64,000 nt of DNA from Tenrec ecaudatus (GCF_050624435.1 NC_134534.1:68719501-68783500); one strand, 5' to 3'; shown: positions 1 through 12,618, counted from the stretch's first letter. Made by a program: numbers and translations. Notes: generated from the sequence alone by a model not told the origin.

Positions 1-1429
1 ACTTCCTCTTCCTATTTCTGACTCCTCTGTTGGGTGAGGCAAATAGAAAGCGACTTATGCTTAGTGGGCATTATGCTTAGATGGTGGCTTTGCCAGCCTT
101 TCAGCCCGCAGACACTACTCACTGAAGGAAGAGGGTGAAGCCGAGGCCCGGCACTGGTCCGGAAAGCTCATGAAACCCAACCCCGAAGCCTGCGAACCAA
201 GAAACCAAATTCCACCAAGTGTCAGCCTCTGTGGCTGCTCTTCTGTGCCGTCGTTGAGAAACCATCTCTGGCACAGCTCTTGTGTCCTGAGAGATGTGTA
301 TATGCTTCAGGATGTGAGTGGGAAGTCATGCCATTTCCCAAACTTTCTGAAGCCCCCTTTGTATTGCATCGGTTCATAATTAAGAATACCTTAATTTGTT
401 ATAGTTACATGATAGCTGACACTGCTCATCGCCCTTAATACATAACATGCGCATGGACGCATCGTGCGCTTAGCTCTCATCGTTCCCTTTGATCCTCCCT
501 GTCAGCCCTCGTAAGATTTTCTGTTTGAGGCAGGGATGAGGTGTCAGTTGAAGACGAGTTAAAACTCGATGGAGAATCTAGCAGCAGAATCGCTGTCCAG
601 AGTCCTGCATGATGGTCCTGCTGGCTTCACCTCCCATCCCTGAACATCCAGAAATATCGATGACAACAAGTGTGGGCTGTTTTTGGCTTTTTTACATGGA
701 TTGGCCTATTAAAGTTACACATGACACATTAAACAAAACATTTTAATAAATCGCCCTGTTGATAAACAGTACGTGTATGAGAAACAGGGCCCGAGTTATG
801 AACTGTATTGCATGTGTTTTAGGTAATACCATTTCAAAAGCACGAAAGGATTAGAAAAAGTCAATCTCATTGACAACAGGAACAGATTAAGAAGAAACAC
901 CAAAACACGTCCTTTGGTTGTGGGTTACACCCACATGAGCCATTAGCTCTACCCTGCCCAAAGAGTCACTGTGGATCAATCAACTTGACAGCCATGAGTT
1001 TGGGTTCTTCCAGGGGGGGTGCTTTTGGTATTCATGAGAAATAAGTAGAAAAATAGCAAATGATATACATATTTAAGGTTACATGATGAGACATCATGCT
1101 AGTGAAACATGAACACACACAGCAAAACCAGGAGGCCCACCCCTCATGCGAGTGAGCGAGGTCATGCTGGAGTGGAAGAGAATGTTCAGCCACTCGCCAG
1201 CGAGTGGGAACACGTGAGTCAACAGACCAGCCCTTGGCATTCATAAAAAATCATCCTCAAGTGATTTGAGTCTGAAAAATTAATTCTATACATTCTATAA
1301 GTCAGTTTTTAGTACATAATTTCAGGAATATTTTAAGCATTCACAATTGCAAGCTAATGCAATGACTTCATAATAAGTTTATACCCAATAAGAAGTGTAA
1401 AAGACTATTTAAAAAGTACAGGGGTCAGG
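1..1429. other. Intergenic, nothing recognised
   Basis: AT-rich sequence without a convincing exon. A faint AfroSINE-like stretch may lie at about 905-1020 (TCAACTTGACAGCCATGAG), too weak to call. Confidence 0.5.
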
Positions 1430-1915
1430 CCAGTCAGGGTGCAGTGTAGCAATGATGAAACATACGACTTTCCTCTAGGTCTTTAATGCTTCCCCGCCCC
1501 CTGTTACAATCCCAATTCTACCTTACAAATCCGGCTAGACCAGAGGATGTACGCTGGTACAGATAGGAACTGGAAACACAGGGAATCCAGGGTGGATGAT
1601 CCCTTCAGGACCTGTGGTGAGATTGGCGATACCGGGAGGGTAGAGGGAAGGTGGGGTGGAAAGGGGGAACGGATTGCAAGGATCTACATATAACCTCCTC
1701 CCTGGGAGATGGACAACAGAAAAGTGGGTGAAGGGAGACATTGGACAGTGTAAGATATGACAAAATAATACTTTATAAATTATCAAGGGTTCATGAGGGA
1801 GGGGGAAAATGAGCTGATACCAAGGGCTCAAGGCGGAAAGCAAATGTTTTGAAAATGATGATGGCAACAAATGTGTAAATGTGCTTGACACGATGGATAG
1901 ATGGACTGTGATACA
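1430..1915 (+). mobile_element. Family T non-LTR element, truncated at both ends
   Basis: Landmarks of the family are GCCAGTCAGGGTGCA, GGAAACACAGGGAATCCAGG and TATCAAGGGTTCATGAGGGA. The copy breaks off near 1915 without an A tail. Confidence 0.7.
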
Positions 1916-2446
1916 AGTGCAGGTGTGTGGAGAGGGAAGCCTCAAAGTTGAGTGAGAATATGTAAGATAATGGCATATTTCTATCACCTTTTTGGAGCCC
2001 CCTCACAACAGTACTACTGAACCATAGAGACCCGACTAAAGAGACACATGGCAGGGACCCAGAAAGAAGGCTCCAGTATTATAGAACTATCAGTTCCTCC
2101 CCAAAACTCATTACAGTCTAAAGTAAATTTAGAAGATAGAATGCACAAGGATTAAAGACAATGTTGGGGTGGGGCGCCCTCCTCTAACAACATTTTAGAG
2201 CATTGAATTGATTCGGGTTGTAAGTACTAGAGTAGAAAGTGCTACATAAGTCATAAGAGCAGTTCAGAAACCAATTTCTAAGTTATATCTAGATGTAATG
2301 CATTATAGGGACGGCATTTCTAAACAGTGGGAATTTCTAGTGGCCCCTTAAAGGGGAAGTAGGGGTAGGCAGGGCAGTGCTGAAACAATTGTCCAATCCC
2401 AAGGAAAATATTAACTCTGCTTCACAATAGAAACAAGTCCCTAAGG

Positions 2447-2782
2447 CAGCGGTTCTCAACCTGTGGGTCGCGACCCCTTTGGGAGTTGAACAACCTGTTC
2501 ACAGGGATTGCCTAAAACCATCAGAAATCACATTAATATTTTGCAATATATACTTACATGGTTTGTGATTAATCATTATGCTTTAATTATATTCAGTTTG
2601 TAATACTGAAAATACATCCTGAACATCCGATATTTATATTGCGATTCACAACAGTAGCAAGATTACAGTGATGAAGTCGCAACAAAAATTTTATGGTTGA
2701 AAAAAATGTGTGGTTGGGGGGTCACCACCACATGAGGAACTGTATGAAACGGCTGTGGCGTTAGGAAGGTGGAGAAGCACTG
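2447..2782 (+). mobile_element. SPIN hAT transposon, non-autonomous
   Basis: The left end is CAGCGGTTCTCAACCTG and the right end GAAGCACTG (degenerate). Flanking 8-bp duplications are CCCTAAGG (2439-2446) and CTCTAAGG (2783-2790). The interior carries the SPIN landmarks GTGATTAATCATTATGC and GGTCACCACCACATGAGG. Confidence 0.9.
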
Positions 2783-3239
2783 CTCTAAGGCAGCTGAGAA
2801 CCAAGGCAACCTTAAGGCTACATCCTGTGAAAAGTGAAGGCGCCTCTTAACTATTTAAAAATGAGATATTTTACCAAAGAGTTTTTAAAACTGAAGATTC
2901 GGCTAACGTGTCAACATGATGTTAAAATTCGTACCTACTAGTAATAAACAGAAAGTTGAGCTGCATATAAGCAGAAAATTAGTGAAAGTGAAACATGGCT
3001 AATACATCTAAAATGCCTCAGGGTTTCAGCAGCTCACCCCTTCCAAGGGGGGAGCTGAGTCTGGTCTGTTCTCAGTCTGGAAGCAGCTGAAACCTGTTCA
3101 CCTTGACTGGCCCTGGTGGCATTTGAAATAGCTCTGACATAGCCTCCAGCATCACAGCAACACACAAGTCACCACAATAGGCAAACTGACAGACAAGTCC
3201 ACGTGCATTTGAATTGTGGTGCTGGAGAAAAATATTCAA

Positions 3240-3420
3240 ATTATCATGGACTGCTCAAAGGACTAACCAATCTGTCTTGGAAGACATCAGGCCAGAGTGC
3301 TCCCTAGAGGCAAAGGAAGGCCAGCCTTCCTCTCACATACTTTAGATATATTGTCAGGAGAGACCAGTCCCGGGAGAAAGGCATCATGCTGGGTAAAGTA
3401 GAATAGAAACAGGAGGCATC
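3240..3420 (+). mobile_element. RTE/BovB-type LINE fragment
   Basis: CATGGACTGCTCAAAGGACT, CTTGGAAGACATCAGGCCAG and TATTGTCAGGAGAGACCAGT correspond to the 3' part of the RTE reverse transcriptase region common in Afrotheria. Confidence 0.7.
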
Positions 3421-3569
3421 AAATCCACTGTATCTGTAGAAAGAGACAATAGAGAAACTCCCCATCATCAGCCAAAAAAGACCAGGAGCTAGCTGTGGAA
3501 CAGACCATCAATTGCTTATATACAACTTTAATTTGAAACTGAAGGAGATTAATGAAAACAAGTCCATGA

Positions 3570-5382
3570 GTTTGGGGCCAGGGCGTGGTGCCCCAACAGA
3601 CTGGACTGGAAAACACTCCTAAAGGCCAACAAACGATCCTTGAACTAACTACAAGCTTTTCTTTCTTGATGTGTTTTGTTTTGTTCTTTGTCAGTGGTTT
3701 CTTGTTTTGTTGTATACTGTTGATTTGCTTTCCTCGGTCTGGTTTTTGTGCATGTTATTATCTCCACAGCTCTGTCTAAATAAGATAGGCTGGATGAACT
3801 ATCTGGAGGAAAAACAACGGGACTGACAGTTCCGGGGGGACTTGGGATAGGAAGAGGTGGGGGGTAAGGAAGTGGTGTTAACAAACCCAGGGACAAGAGA
3901 ACAACATGGGATCCAAATTGGTGGTGAGGTGGGAGTGGCAGGCCTGGTAGGGAACGATCAAGGGTAAGGTAACGAAGAGGTATAGCTGTAACCCAGGTGG
4001 GGGTGGAGCATGATAGTGGGGCAGGAGGAAAGCCAAGGGAAATAGAGGAAAGAGCTAGGAGGCAAAGGGCATTTATAGAGGTCTAGACAAAAATTACATG
4101 CAAACATATATATGAGGATGGGGAAATAGATCTATGTGCCTATATTTATAAGTTTAGTATTAAGGTGGCGGAAGGACCTTGGGCCTCTACCAAGCAATCC
4201 CTCAATGCATGAATACTTTCTTCTATTAAATTGGAACTCTATGATGGTCACCCTCCCGACACAACCGCTGAAGCCAAAGCGGGTAAACAAGCAAATATGA
4301 TGAAGAAAGCTGACGGTGCCCGGCTATCAAAAAAGATAGCATCTGGGGTCTTAAAGGCTTGAAGATAAACAAGCGGCCATCTAGCTCAGAAGCAACAAAG
4401 CCCACATGGAAGAACACACCAGCCTGTGTGATCATGTGGTTCAGAAGGGATCAGTTATCAGGCATCAAAGAAAAAAAAATCATATCATTGGGTGCACACC
4501 TCTGATAAGATCGCTGAGGACAAACGGGTGCATAAGCACATGTGGCGAAGAAAGCTGATGGTGCCCGGCTATCAAAAGAGATAGTGTCTGGGGTCTTAAA
4601 GGCTTGAAGGTAAACAAGCGGCCATCTAGCTCAGAAGCAACAAAGCCCACATGGAAGAAGCACACCAGCCTGTGCGATTACGAGGTGTTGCAGGGATCAG
4701 GTATAAGGCATCATCAACAATAAAAAAATCTTACCATAGTGAATGAAGGGGGGAGTGCAGAGTGGAGACCCAAAGCCCATTTGTCAGCCACTGGAAATCC
4801 CCTCACAGAGGGGTATAGAGGAGGAGATGAGTCAGTCAGGGTGCAACGTAGCACCGATGAAGAATACAGCTTTCCTCCAGTTCCTAAATGCTTCCTCCCC
4901 CAACTACCATGATCCGAATTCTACCTTGCAAGTCTGGATAGAGCAGAGGTTGTACACTGGTGCATATAGGAGCTGGAGGCACAGGGAATCCAGGGTGGAT
5001 GATACCTCTAGGACCAGGGGTGTGAGGGGCGATACTGGGAGGGTAGAGGGTGAGTGGGATGGAAAGAGGGAACTGATTATAAGGATCTACATGTGACCTC
5101 CTCCCTGGGGGACGGACAACAGAAAAGGGGGTGAAGGGAGATACCGGATAGGGCAAGATATGATGAAATAATAATTTATAAATTATCAAGGGCTCATGAG
5201 GGAGGGGGGAGCAGGGAGGAAAGGGAAAAAAGAGGACCCGATGCAAAGGGCTTAAGTGGAGAGCAAATGCTTTGCAAATGATTAGGGCAAAGAATGTACA
5301 GATGTGCTTTATACAATTGATGTATGTATATGTACGGATTGTGATAAGAGTTGTGTGAATCCCTAATAAAATGCTTTAAAAA
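3570..5382 (+). mobile_element. Family T non-LTR element, 1.8 kb, with internal tandem duplication
   Basis: It ends in CCCTAATAAAATGC and an A tract and is bounded by a perfect 15-bp duplication, AAAACAAGTCCATGA, at 3555-3569 and 5383-5397. Two tandem copies of a roughly 240-bp unit (about 4244-4485 and 4491-4735) each carry GGGGTCTTAAAGGCTTGAAG and GCGGCCATCTAGCTCAGAAG. No convincing coding frame is present. The tail and duplication indicate target-primed reverse transcription, as for L1-mobilised sequences. Confidence 0.85.
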
Positions 5383-5495
5383 AAAACAAGTCCATGAAAG
5401 CCAAAATACAGTACATCTCACCTGACGTTAAAGGTCACTCAAATACAGATCTGACACATTGAACACTATGGGCTGAAGCCCCGATGAGTTGAAAT

Positions 5496-6598
5496 TTTTT
5501 TTAAGTTGTTTTATTGCGAGATTGTACAACTCTTATCACAATCTATACATACATCTATGTGTCAATCACATTTGTACATTTGTTGCCAGCATCATTCTCA
5601 AAACATGCGCTTTCTACTTGAGCCTTTGGTATCAACTCCTCAATTCTCCCCCTCCACCCCCCATGAATCCTTGATAATTTATGAAGTATTATTATTTTGT
5701 CATGTCTTACACTGTCTGACATCTTCCTTCACCCACTTTTCTATTGTCTGTCCCCCAGGGAGGGGGTTATATGGAGACCCTTGTAATCAGTTCCCCCTTT
5801 CTACCCCACCTTCCCTCCACTCACTCAGTATCGCCACTATCACCACTGGTCCTGAGGGGTTCATCTGTCTTGGATTCCCTGTGTTTCCAGTTCCTACCTG
5901 TACTAGGGTACATACTCTGGTCTTGCCGGATTTGTAAGGTAGAATTGGGATCATGATAGTGGTGGGGAAGAAGCATTAAAGAACTAGAGGAAAGTTGTAT
6001 GTTCATCATTGCTACACTGCACTCTGACTGGCTCATCTCCTCCCTGCGACCCTTCTGTAAGGGGATGTCCAGTTACCTACAGATGGACTTTGGGTACCCA
6101 ATCTGCACTTCCCCTCATTCACAATGATATGATTTCTTGTTCTTTGATGCCTGATACCTAATCCCATAGACCCCTCGTGATCACAAACACACAGGCTGGT
6201 GTGCTTCTTCCATGTGAGCCTTGTTGCGTCTCAACTAGATGGCTGTTTGTTTACCTTCAAGCATTTAAGACCCCAGACACTAAATCTTTTGATAGCCAGG
6301 CACCATCAGCTTTCTTCATCACATTTGCTTGTACACTCATTTATCTTCAGTGATTGTGTCAGGAAGGTGAGCATCATGGAATGCCAGTTTAATAGAACAA
6401 ATTGTTCTTGCATTGAGGGAGTACTTGAGTGGAGGCCCAATGTCCATCTGCTACCTTAATACTAAACCTATAAATATATGCACATAGATCTATTTCCCCA
6501 TCATCATATATAAATATATTTACATATGTACATGCCTGTAGTTAGACCTCTATAAATGCCCTCTCGCTCCTAATTCTTTTCTCTATTTCTTTTTATTA
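5496..6598 (-). mobile_element. Family T non-LTR element
   Basis: It starts (plus strand) with a T tract and TTTTATTGCGAGATTGTACA, the complement of the family 3' end, and reads through the whole body to about 6598. It carries one copy of the internal unit. It faces the copy at 3570-5382 across about 110 bp. Confidence 0.85.
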
Positions 6599-6689
6599 AC
6601 ATTGAAATATTCTATGGACAAAATATTGAACAATGTAGTAAGCAGTAAAAAAAGAGTCCTTGTACCAAAAATAATTGGTTGACATTCCA

Positions 6690-7500
6690 CCATTTGCAGG
6701 AGCTGGCCTATGATCAAGAAACAACGGTATTGAAGGAAGCAAAAAGCAAGGCTTCGACTACAAGTTTAGATGGTTCCGTAAATGTAATGCTAGATGTTCT
6801 CATTATCTATGCCAAGAAATTTGGAGGACATCTACCTTACCAATCAACTACAACATAGCCAAAAACAAGCCCATTCCAAGAATGGTGATCCAATTGCATG
6901 TGGAAATTGTCAAACAATGTAATATCACATAGGTAAAATTTTGCTGATAGTTCATAACCGGATGCAGCAGAACATCAGCAAAAACACTGCCAGAAACTCA
7001 AGCTGAAATCAGAAGAGACCTGGAATGAAGGGTGTGATTGCTGATGAGAAATAGATCCTGGATGAAAGCAGAGAATGCACGAAAGAGGCTTCCTTGTGTT
7101 GTATTGACTACGAAAAGGCATACAACTGTGTGGATCATGAAAGAGAACGGATAACATTGAGGGCAAAGGGGAATTCCAGAACAGCAGTCACAAAATCAAA
7201 CAACTAGTGCATTGGGTAAATCCACTACGAAAGACTTCTTGCTCACGCTAAAGAGCAAAGATGTCTCTTGGAGGGCTGGGGTGCGCTTGATCAGAGCACG
7301 GGAATGTCAATCAAGGGGGGCAGTGAGTAAGGAAGACCCGAGAAGAATCGGTGCCTTTGAATTACTGTGTTTGTGGGAAAATATTAAATACATGATGGGC
7401 TGCCAGAAGAACAAGCAAATCTGTCCTGGAAGAAGGACAGCCAGAATGCTCCTCACAAGTGAAGATGGCGAGACAGGACTGCACGTCCTTTGCACATTTT
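6690..7500 (+). mobile_element. RTE/BovB-type LINE fragment with internal deletion
   Basis: The segment at 7080-7170 reads like an RTE reverse transcriptase (TGACTACGAAAAGGCATACA then TGTGTGGATCATGA). From 7211 it jumps to a downstream part (GCATTGGGTAAATCCACTAC) and on to CCAGAATGCTCCTCACAAGT. Frames are broken. Confidence 0.75.
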
Positions 7501-7849
7501 ATCAAGAAAAAAGGCCGGAGAGAAAAGCTGCCTAGCTAGGCACACGGAATCCATGACAGATCACCTCTCCATTAGGAACAGTAAGCAGAGTAGTGATACA
7601 GTGCGGTAGGGGGAAGGTGAGGGAAGAAGGGAGAGAAACGGGGAACCAATCGCAATGATCGACGTATAACCCCCGCCCCAGTGGGACGAACAACAGAAAC
7701 GTGGGTGAAGGGAGATAGCGGTGTGAGCTATGAAAAGAATAATAGTTTATAATTTATCTGGGCTATACAGGAGTTGGGGAGGGAGGGGAAAAAAGAGCTG
7801 ATACCAAGGGGCTCAAGCAGAAAGAAAATGTTTTGAAAATGATGATGGC

Positions 7850-8113
7850 GATACGATCACCGAAGACAAACGGGTGCATAAGCAAATGTGGCGAAGAAAG
7901 CTGATGGTGCCTGGCTATCGAAAGAGATAGTGTCTGATGTCTTAAAGGCTTGAAGGTGAACAAGCGGCCATCTAGCTCAGAAGCAATAAAGCCCACATGG
8001 AAGAAGCACACTAGCCGGTGCGATCACGAGGTGCCAAAGGGACCAGGTATAAGGCATCATGCAAAAAAAAAAGAATATATATATATATGCATGTGTGTAT
8101 ATATGTATTTGTA

Positions 8114-8155
<42 letters not shown>

Positions 8156-8812
8156 ATAGTGAATGAAGGGGGAAGTGCAGAGTGGAGACCCAAAGCCCGT
8201 TTGTCGGCCACTGGAGATCCCCTCATAGAGCTGTTTAGGAGAGGAGATGGGTCAGTCAGGGTGTGATGTAGTACAGATGAAGAACACAGCTTTCCCCCAG
8301 ATCCTGGATGCTTCCTCCCCGCCCCAACTACTACCATGATCCGAATTCTACCTTGCAGGACTGGATATGGCAGAGGTTGTACACTGGTGCATATGGGAGC
8401 TGGAGGCACAGGGAATCCATGGTGGACGATACCTTCAGGACCAGAGGTGTGAGGGGTGATGCTGGGAGAGTGGAGGGTGAGTGGGTTGGAAAGGGGGAAC
8501 TGATTACAAGGATCCACATGTGACCTCCTCCCTGGGAGATGGACGGCAGAGAAGCGGGGAAAGGGAGACTCGGGATAGGGCAAGATATGACAAAATAACA
8601 ATCTGTGGATTATCAAGGGCTCATGAGGGAGGGGGCAGTGGGGAGGGAGGGATAAAAAAAAAGAGGACCTGATGCAGAGGGCTTAAGTGGAGAGCAAATG
8701 CTTTGAGAGTGATTAGGGCAAAAATGTACGGATGTGCTTTATACAATTGATGTATGTATATGTATGGATGGTGATAAGAGTTGTATGAGCCCCTAATAAA
8801 ATGTTTAAAAAA
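7850..8812 (+). mobile_element. Family T non-LTR element nested in an older copy
   Basis: It begins inside the internal unit (CGATCACCGAAGACAAACGG) and ends CCCTAATAAAATGTTTAAAA. The flanks GAAAATGATGATGGC and GAAAATGATGGC form the target duplication, differing by one ATG unit. The A-rich internal site has grown into a TA/TG microsatellite at 8078-8154. Confidence 0.8.
8078..8154. repeat. TA/TG microsatellite
   Basis: Alternating TA with TG interruptions, located at the internal A-rich site of a family T copy. Confidence 0.95.
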
Positions 8813-9044
8813 GAAAATGATGGCAACCTATGTACAAATGTGCTTGATTACAATTGATATGTGGATTGTGATAAGAGCTGTAAGAGTCCCCAATGAAATG
8901 ATTTATTAAAAAATAAATAATAAGTTATTTTCTTAAATGGGGGAGGGGGAAAGTCCCCCTAAAAGGATATACTTGGTCAAATGAAGTGTGGGCTACAGGG
9001 GAGAAAGACTGGCCTGAGAAAGACTGGCCTGCTAGCTATGCGGA

Positions 9045-9170
9045 AGGGCTCAAACACAATGAGAGTGGCAGGATGAGGCCAGTGAGGCCGTGTTCTGCCT
9101 GGGGACAGTGGGCGCTCACTGCAAGCCGGAACCCAGTGGACGGCACCCCGCAGCAACGCAGTGCCAATAC
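9045..9170 (+). mobile_element. RTE LINE 3' end fragment
   Basis: GGGCTCAAACACAATGAGAG and GGAACCCAGTGGACGGCACC match the terminal part of the RTE family. Confidence 0.5.
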
Positions 9171-9864
9171 TATTCACACTCACACCCGCAACCTCGTTGC
9201 CAGCTCAGGATTCGTTCCACACGGATTTGCGTTCAGGTGTCTTTCGATTGGTTGTGGAGAGAAGTGTTAAAGGTGGCCAACTAGGATTATGCATTGGTCT
9301 CTCCTTCTAATTTTCATAACTTTCGCTTTGGGTTTTTTAAACATTCTGTCAGCCACATAGACCTATATCACAGAGAGAGAGTCTCTTGTTCAATTGGCCC
9401 TGGAACCCTGGCAATCCTCAGTCTTGAAAACTATTATCTGAAATAATGCACCTGCTCCCGCTGTCTTAGAATTTCTTAGTCTTTTTTTCTCTTTTCTTTT
9501 TCTTACTTAGTCTTTTTATCTGCAGCTTCCCTTTGCCTTTTAACACATCTCTTACAACAGGGTAGAATGAGTCTTGCTCTCAACAGGGTACTCTACCTTT
9601 TAATTGAAGAGTTTGATTTCCTTACAGTCGTTGGTTTGCCATTTGTCTCCTGTTCACCGTGTCTATTCTGTTTATTGTTGTTCTTCTTCTATTTCTTTTT
9701 CGTGGTTTTCATAGAATTCCATTTTAACCTTATATTTATAGCATATTCAAATGATACTTCAGATATATAGTATGGAGTTCCATGAAAACTATATTCTCAG
9801 AATTCATTTTACTGCTTCTTGTTCTTATCATTGTTTTCATATGACTATTAACAAATTTAAGTAG

Positions 9865-10060
9865 ACCCAATGATATAGCTGTTAGCATTTGACCGCTGAG
9901 TAAAAAGCTGTTGGTTTAAAATCTCCCAGACACTCCATGAAAGAAAGATCCAGCAGTTTGCTTCTGTAAAGACTGCAGCCTTGGGAACCCTCTGAGTCAG
10001 TGCTACACTGTCCTGTTACAATCACTACAAGTCAGAAAACTCTCCTGAATGGCAATAGGT
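9865..10060 (+). repeat. AfroSINE (diverged)
   Basis: TGATATAGCTGTTAGCATTT stands where the tRNA-derived A box belongs, and AAAGACTGCAGCCTTGGGAA is the conserved body. Confidence 0.65.
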
Positions 10061-10117
10061 TTATTAGAAATTGTAGAATTATGTAATAGATTTCTATTGG
10101 AACAGTGGTACTTCAGA

Positions 10118-10333
10118 GCAGTGTTTCCCAAGTTGGGCTATACCGCCCCCAGGTGGCACTGGAACAATCCAGAGAGATAGGGGGGGCGGGGAAGGGGGGT
10201 GCGCCCAGGTATTTTAACCTGGATGATGGGCTATATAGTACAAGCGTCTTTTTAATTGCCGAAGAAGCACTGGTTGGTTTTTTTCTGACAGAGGGATGGC
10301 AGGCCAAATAAATTTGGGAGCCTATGCTTTAGG
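10118..10333 (+). mobile_element. Other hAT-like MITE (probable)
   Basis: The left end CAGTGTTTCCCAAG is a hAT-type terminus distinct from SPIN. The right end TTTGGGAGCCTATGC is a degraded inverted match. Flanks CTTCAGAG and CTTTAGGG are partly similar. Confidence 0.4.
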
Positions 10334-10593
10334 GGTCACAGTATACATCCTGGGCTTTTCACAGTTGGCTGTGACTATTTACCAAAATGTGAGGTTTGCA
10401 GCCATGTAGTTTCCCTGCTGCCCTCTATGTCACTGTTGCCTATGTGTTACACTATACACCACCTAACCCCCAGCCTATGCTGCTAAAACACTTCTTCCGC
10501 TCATAGATCTTTAATTCAAATTAAAACGTCGAATGACCACTTCTAGTGTTCTTCATTTCTCCCTCAAGAACTGAGTTTCTGTCTGCTATCACT

Positions 10594-10768
10594 CCTGAGC
10601 TCTAGTGTGGTCGTGGGTAAGGTCGGCAGTTTGAATCCACCAGCTGCTCTGCAGGAGAAAGAGGAGGTTTTCTATTCCTTTGAAGATTTACAGTTCGGGA
10701 CCCACAGGGGCAGTTCCACCCTGTCCCAGAGGGTGACTGTGAGTCAGAAGCGACTCAGCGCAGGGAGC
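10594..10768 (+). repeat. AfroSINE
   Basis: GGTCGGCAGTTTGAATCCAC is the B-box region. The body ends GTGAGTCAGAAGCGACTCAG. Confidence 0.8.
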
Positions 10769-11777
10769 GTGCATCTCACTTCTTCTAAGATCAAACGACC
10801 CCACATTAGTTTATCTTGTAGTACAAGGCTACTAGTGACATTTGTTCTTCACTATTAATTTTTGTTTCTGTGAAAACATCTTTATTTCGCCTTCCTTCTT
10901 AGATATTTTTGCTGGATATCCAAGTTCTAGGTTGACAGTCTTTTGTTTGGTGGGTGTTTGTGGTGGTTTTCTCCCCTCCCTTCTTTCCTTAAGATGCCGT
11001 TCCCTTCTGTTCTGCCCAAGGTTGTTTCCAAGGAGAACTCAACTGTTATCCGTAATCATTTACCTCTGGGCCTTCAAAGGGCACCTGAAAAGCATGGCAC
11101 TGTTACCTTATTTATTTATTACTCCAAGTACTATGTGGTTCTGTTTCCAACATGCTCCCTTTCCTATCAATAGTTCCGAGGTTTGTTTCAACATAGTAAG
11201 CATAACTGTTTCACAGGAGGGGTCTTATTGTAATATCTGAGACAATACAAGTCTGTTTCCTGCTGTGTGTCACTTCTGTTGACTATCACTCCTGGTGTTT
11301 TACTTTCTTGTGAGCTTGGTGGTTTTTAAACCTGGGCCGCTCATTGTCGCTGGAGAGGCAGAGAGGATTATGTTGATTGAAGCCTGACATGAAAATACTT
11401 TTTGCCAAAGATTTTTCACTGGCTTCTGACAGATATTTCAGGGTGGGGTCAAGCCTATAAACCAGCTTCAATCCTGGAGATTTTCTGGAACTCCCAAAAT
11501 AATGTGATTTGGGGTGCAATCAAAGAAAGATGAGGCAGGGTGTTGTTAGAACTTCTCACAAATTAGTTCTTCTGCCTGTCAACCCACTTTGCTTCAGTAC
11601 CAAAGCAACTTTCCCTGTAGGTTTCCAGGGTGTGGTGGGAAAGGACCCTCACCTACAGGTAATGTTGCTGTGTATCATCAAGCCAGTTTTCAGAATAGAA
11701 CTGCCCTTAAGGTTGCTGTCATCCTTACAAATGCTGGTTGCCACGTGTCTCTCCTCTTCCACCCCCTCGCCCTCACT

Positions 11778-11785
11778 CACACACA

Positions 11786-11820
<35 letters not shown>
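11778..11820. repeat. CA microsatellite
   Basis: Nearly uninterrupted CA dinucleotides. Confidence 0.97.
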
Positions 11821-11822
<2 letters not shown>

Positions 11823-12577
11823 GTGGGTGGGTTCAAACCTCAAACCTTTAGGTTTAGATGCTAAGAGCTTAACCATTGCCCCTCCAGGCTGTTCTTCAGG
11901 ACACACCATTTTAGAACTCCTGTACTGTATGAAGGAGGGGTCTTTTAAACTCCCCACCATGAATAGTCCTTGGGGGGTGGGGTGGCGGACTGGATTTGTG
12001 TCTTTTGTGCCTTGTGAGATTATCAGAATCAAGGTTCAAGTTCACATGAATTGGCAAATAACTTCAGAGAAAAGCTAACACCTGTGCTCTGCTTACTTCT
12101 CAGTTCTTTCTGATCTCAGGATACCTTCAAGTCGTTTAAAAAGGCATATTTTCAGCCAGCCTTCTTCATCACTGTCAGCATTGACATTGGCCCTTATATC
12201 CTGTCCATCATTTTCCAAGAAAGAGAAAAAAGGTTTTTTCTTATCTTAAGGAACTCTGATGGTATGCAAGTAGGAGATGTTAACACTCAGAGACGACTGG
12301 TCCGTTTCACAGTTTCAATGGGTATATACAAGAGAAACAGAGAGGAAACTCCAATGTCAATCAAGAAAGAACAGCACATGTAAGCTCCCTGCCTGGGTCT
12401 GCCCCATGCACAATGGATGAAACACAAAGGGAGTGCACCAGGGCAGCAAAGTAATCAGTGCCCACGGAATCCTGAAAATAAACTTCTGATTTGGGTGACA
12501 GGGCTTGGCACCTCCTCAGACCCAATTGGAAACAGTCACAAGGGTCAACAGACAGACCTGGAACTATCTATTGGGGT

Positions 12578-12581
<4 letters not shown>

Positions 12582-12617
<36 letters not shown>
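12582..12617. repeat. GT microsatellite
   Basis: About 18 GT units inside a family T variant. Confidence 0.97.

Positions 12618-12618
<1 letters not shown>

Larger units (their letters stand above)
7590..8905 (+). mobile_element. Older family T variant, interrupted at 7850-8812
   Basis: The left part is 7590-7849 and the right part 8813-8905, ending in CCCAATGAAATGATTTATT and A-rich sequence. The sequence is a divergent variant compared with the younger copy inside it. Confidence 0.7.
9480..11290 (-). mobile_element. Antisense L1 3' region, interrupted by SINEs
   Basis: The clearest part is 10855-10945 on the plus strand (AACATCTTTATTTCGCCTTC, then TTTTTGCTGGATATCCAAG), which resembles antisense mammalian L1 3' sequence. 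Two AfroSINEs and a hAT-like element interrupt it. The outer limits are uncertain. Confidence 0.5.

Noticed and set aside
905-1020. Possible AfroSINE remnant
   Set aside because: Only short matches to the SINE tail are seen, and no head or tRNA-derived region.
8011-8616. A 201-codon open frame with a run of alternating Tyr/Ile
   Set aside because: It spans a TA microsatellite and the body of a family T element. The similar frame at 19393-19983 comes from the same repeat.
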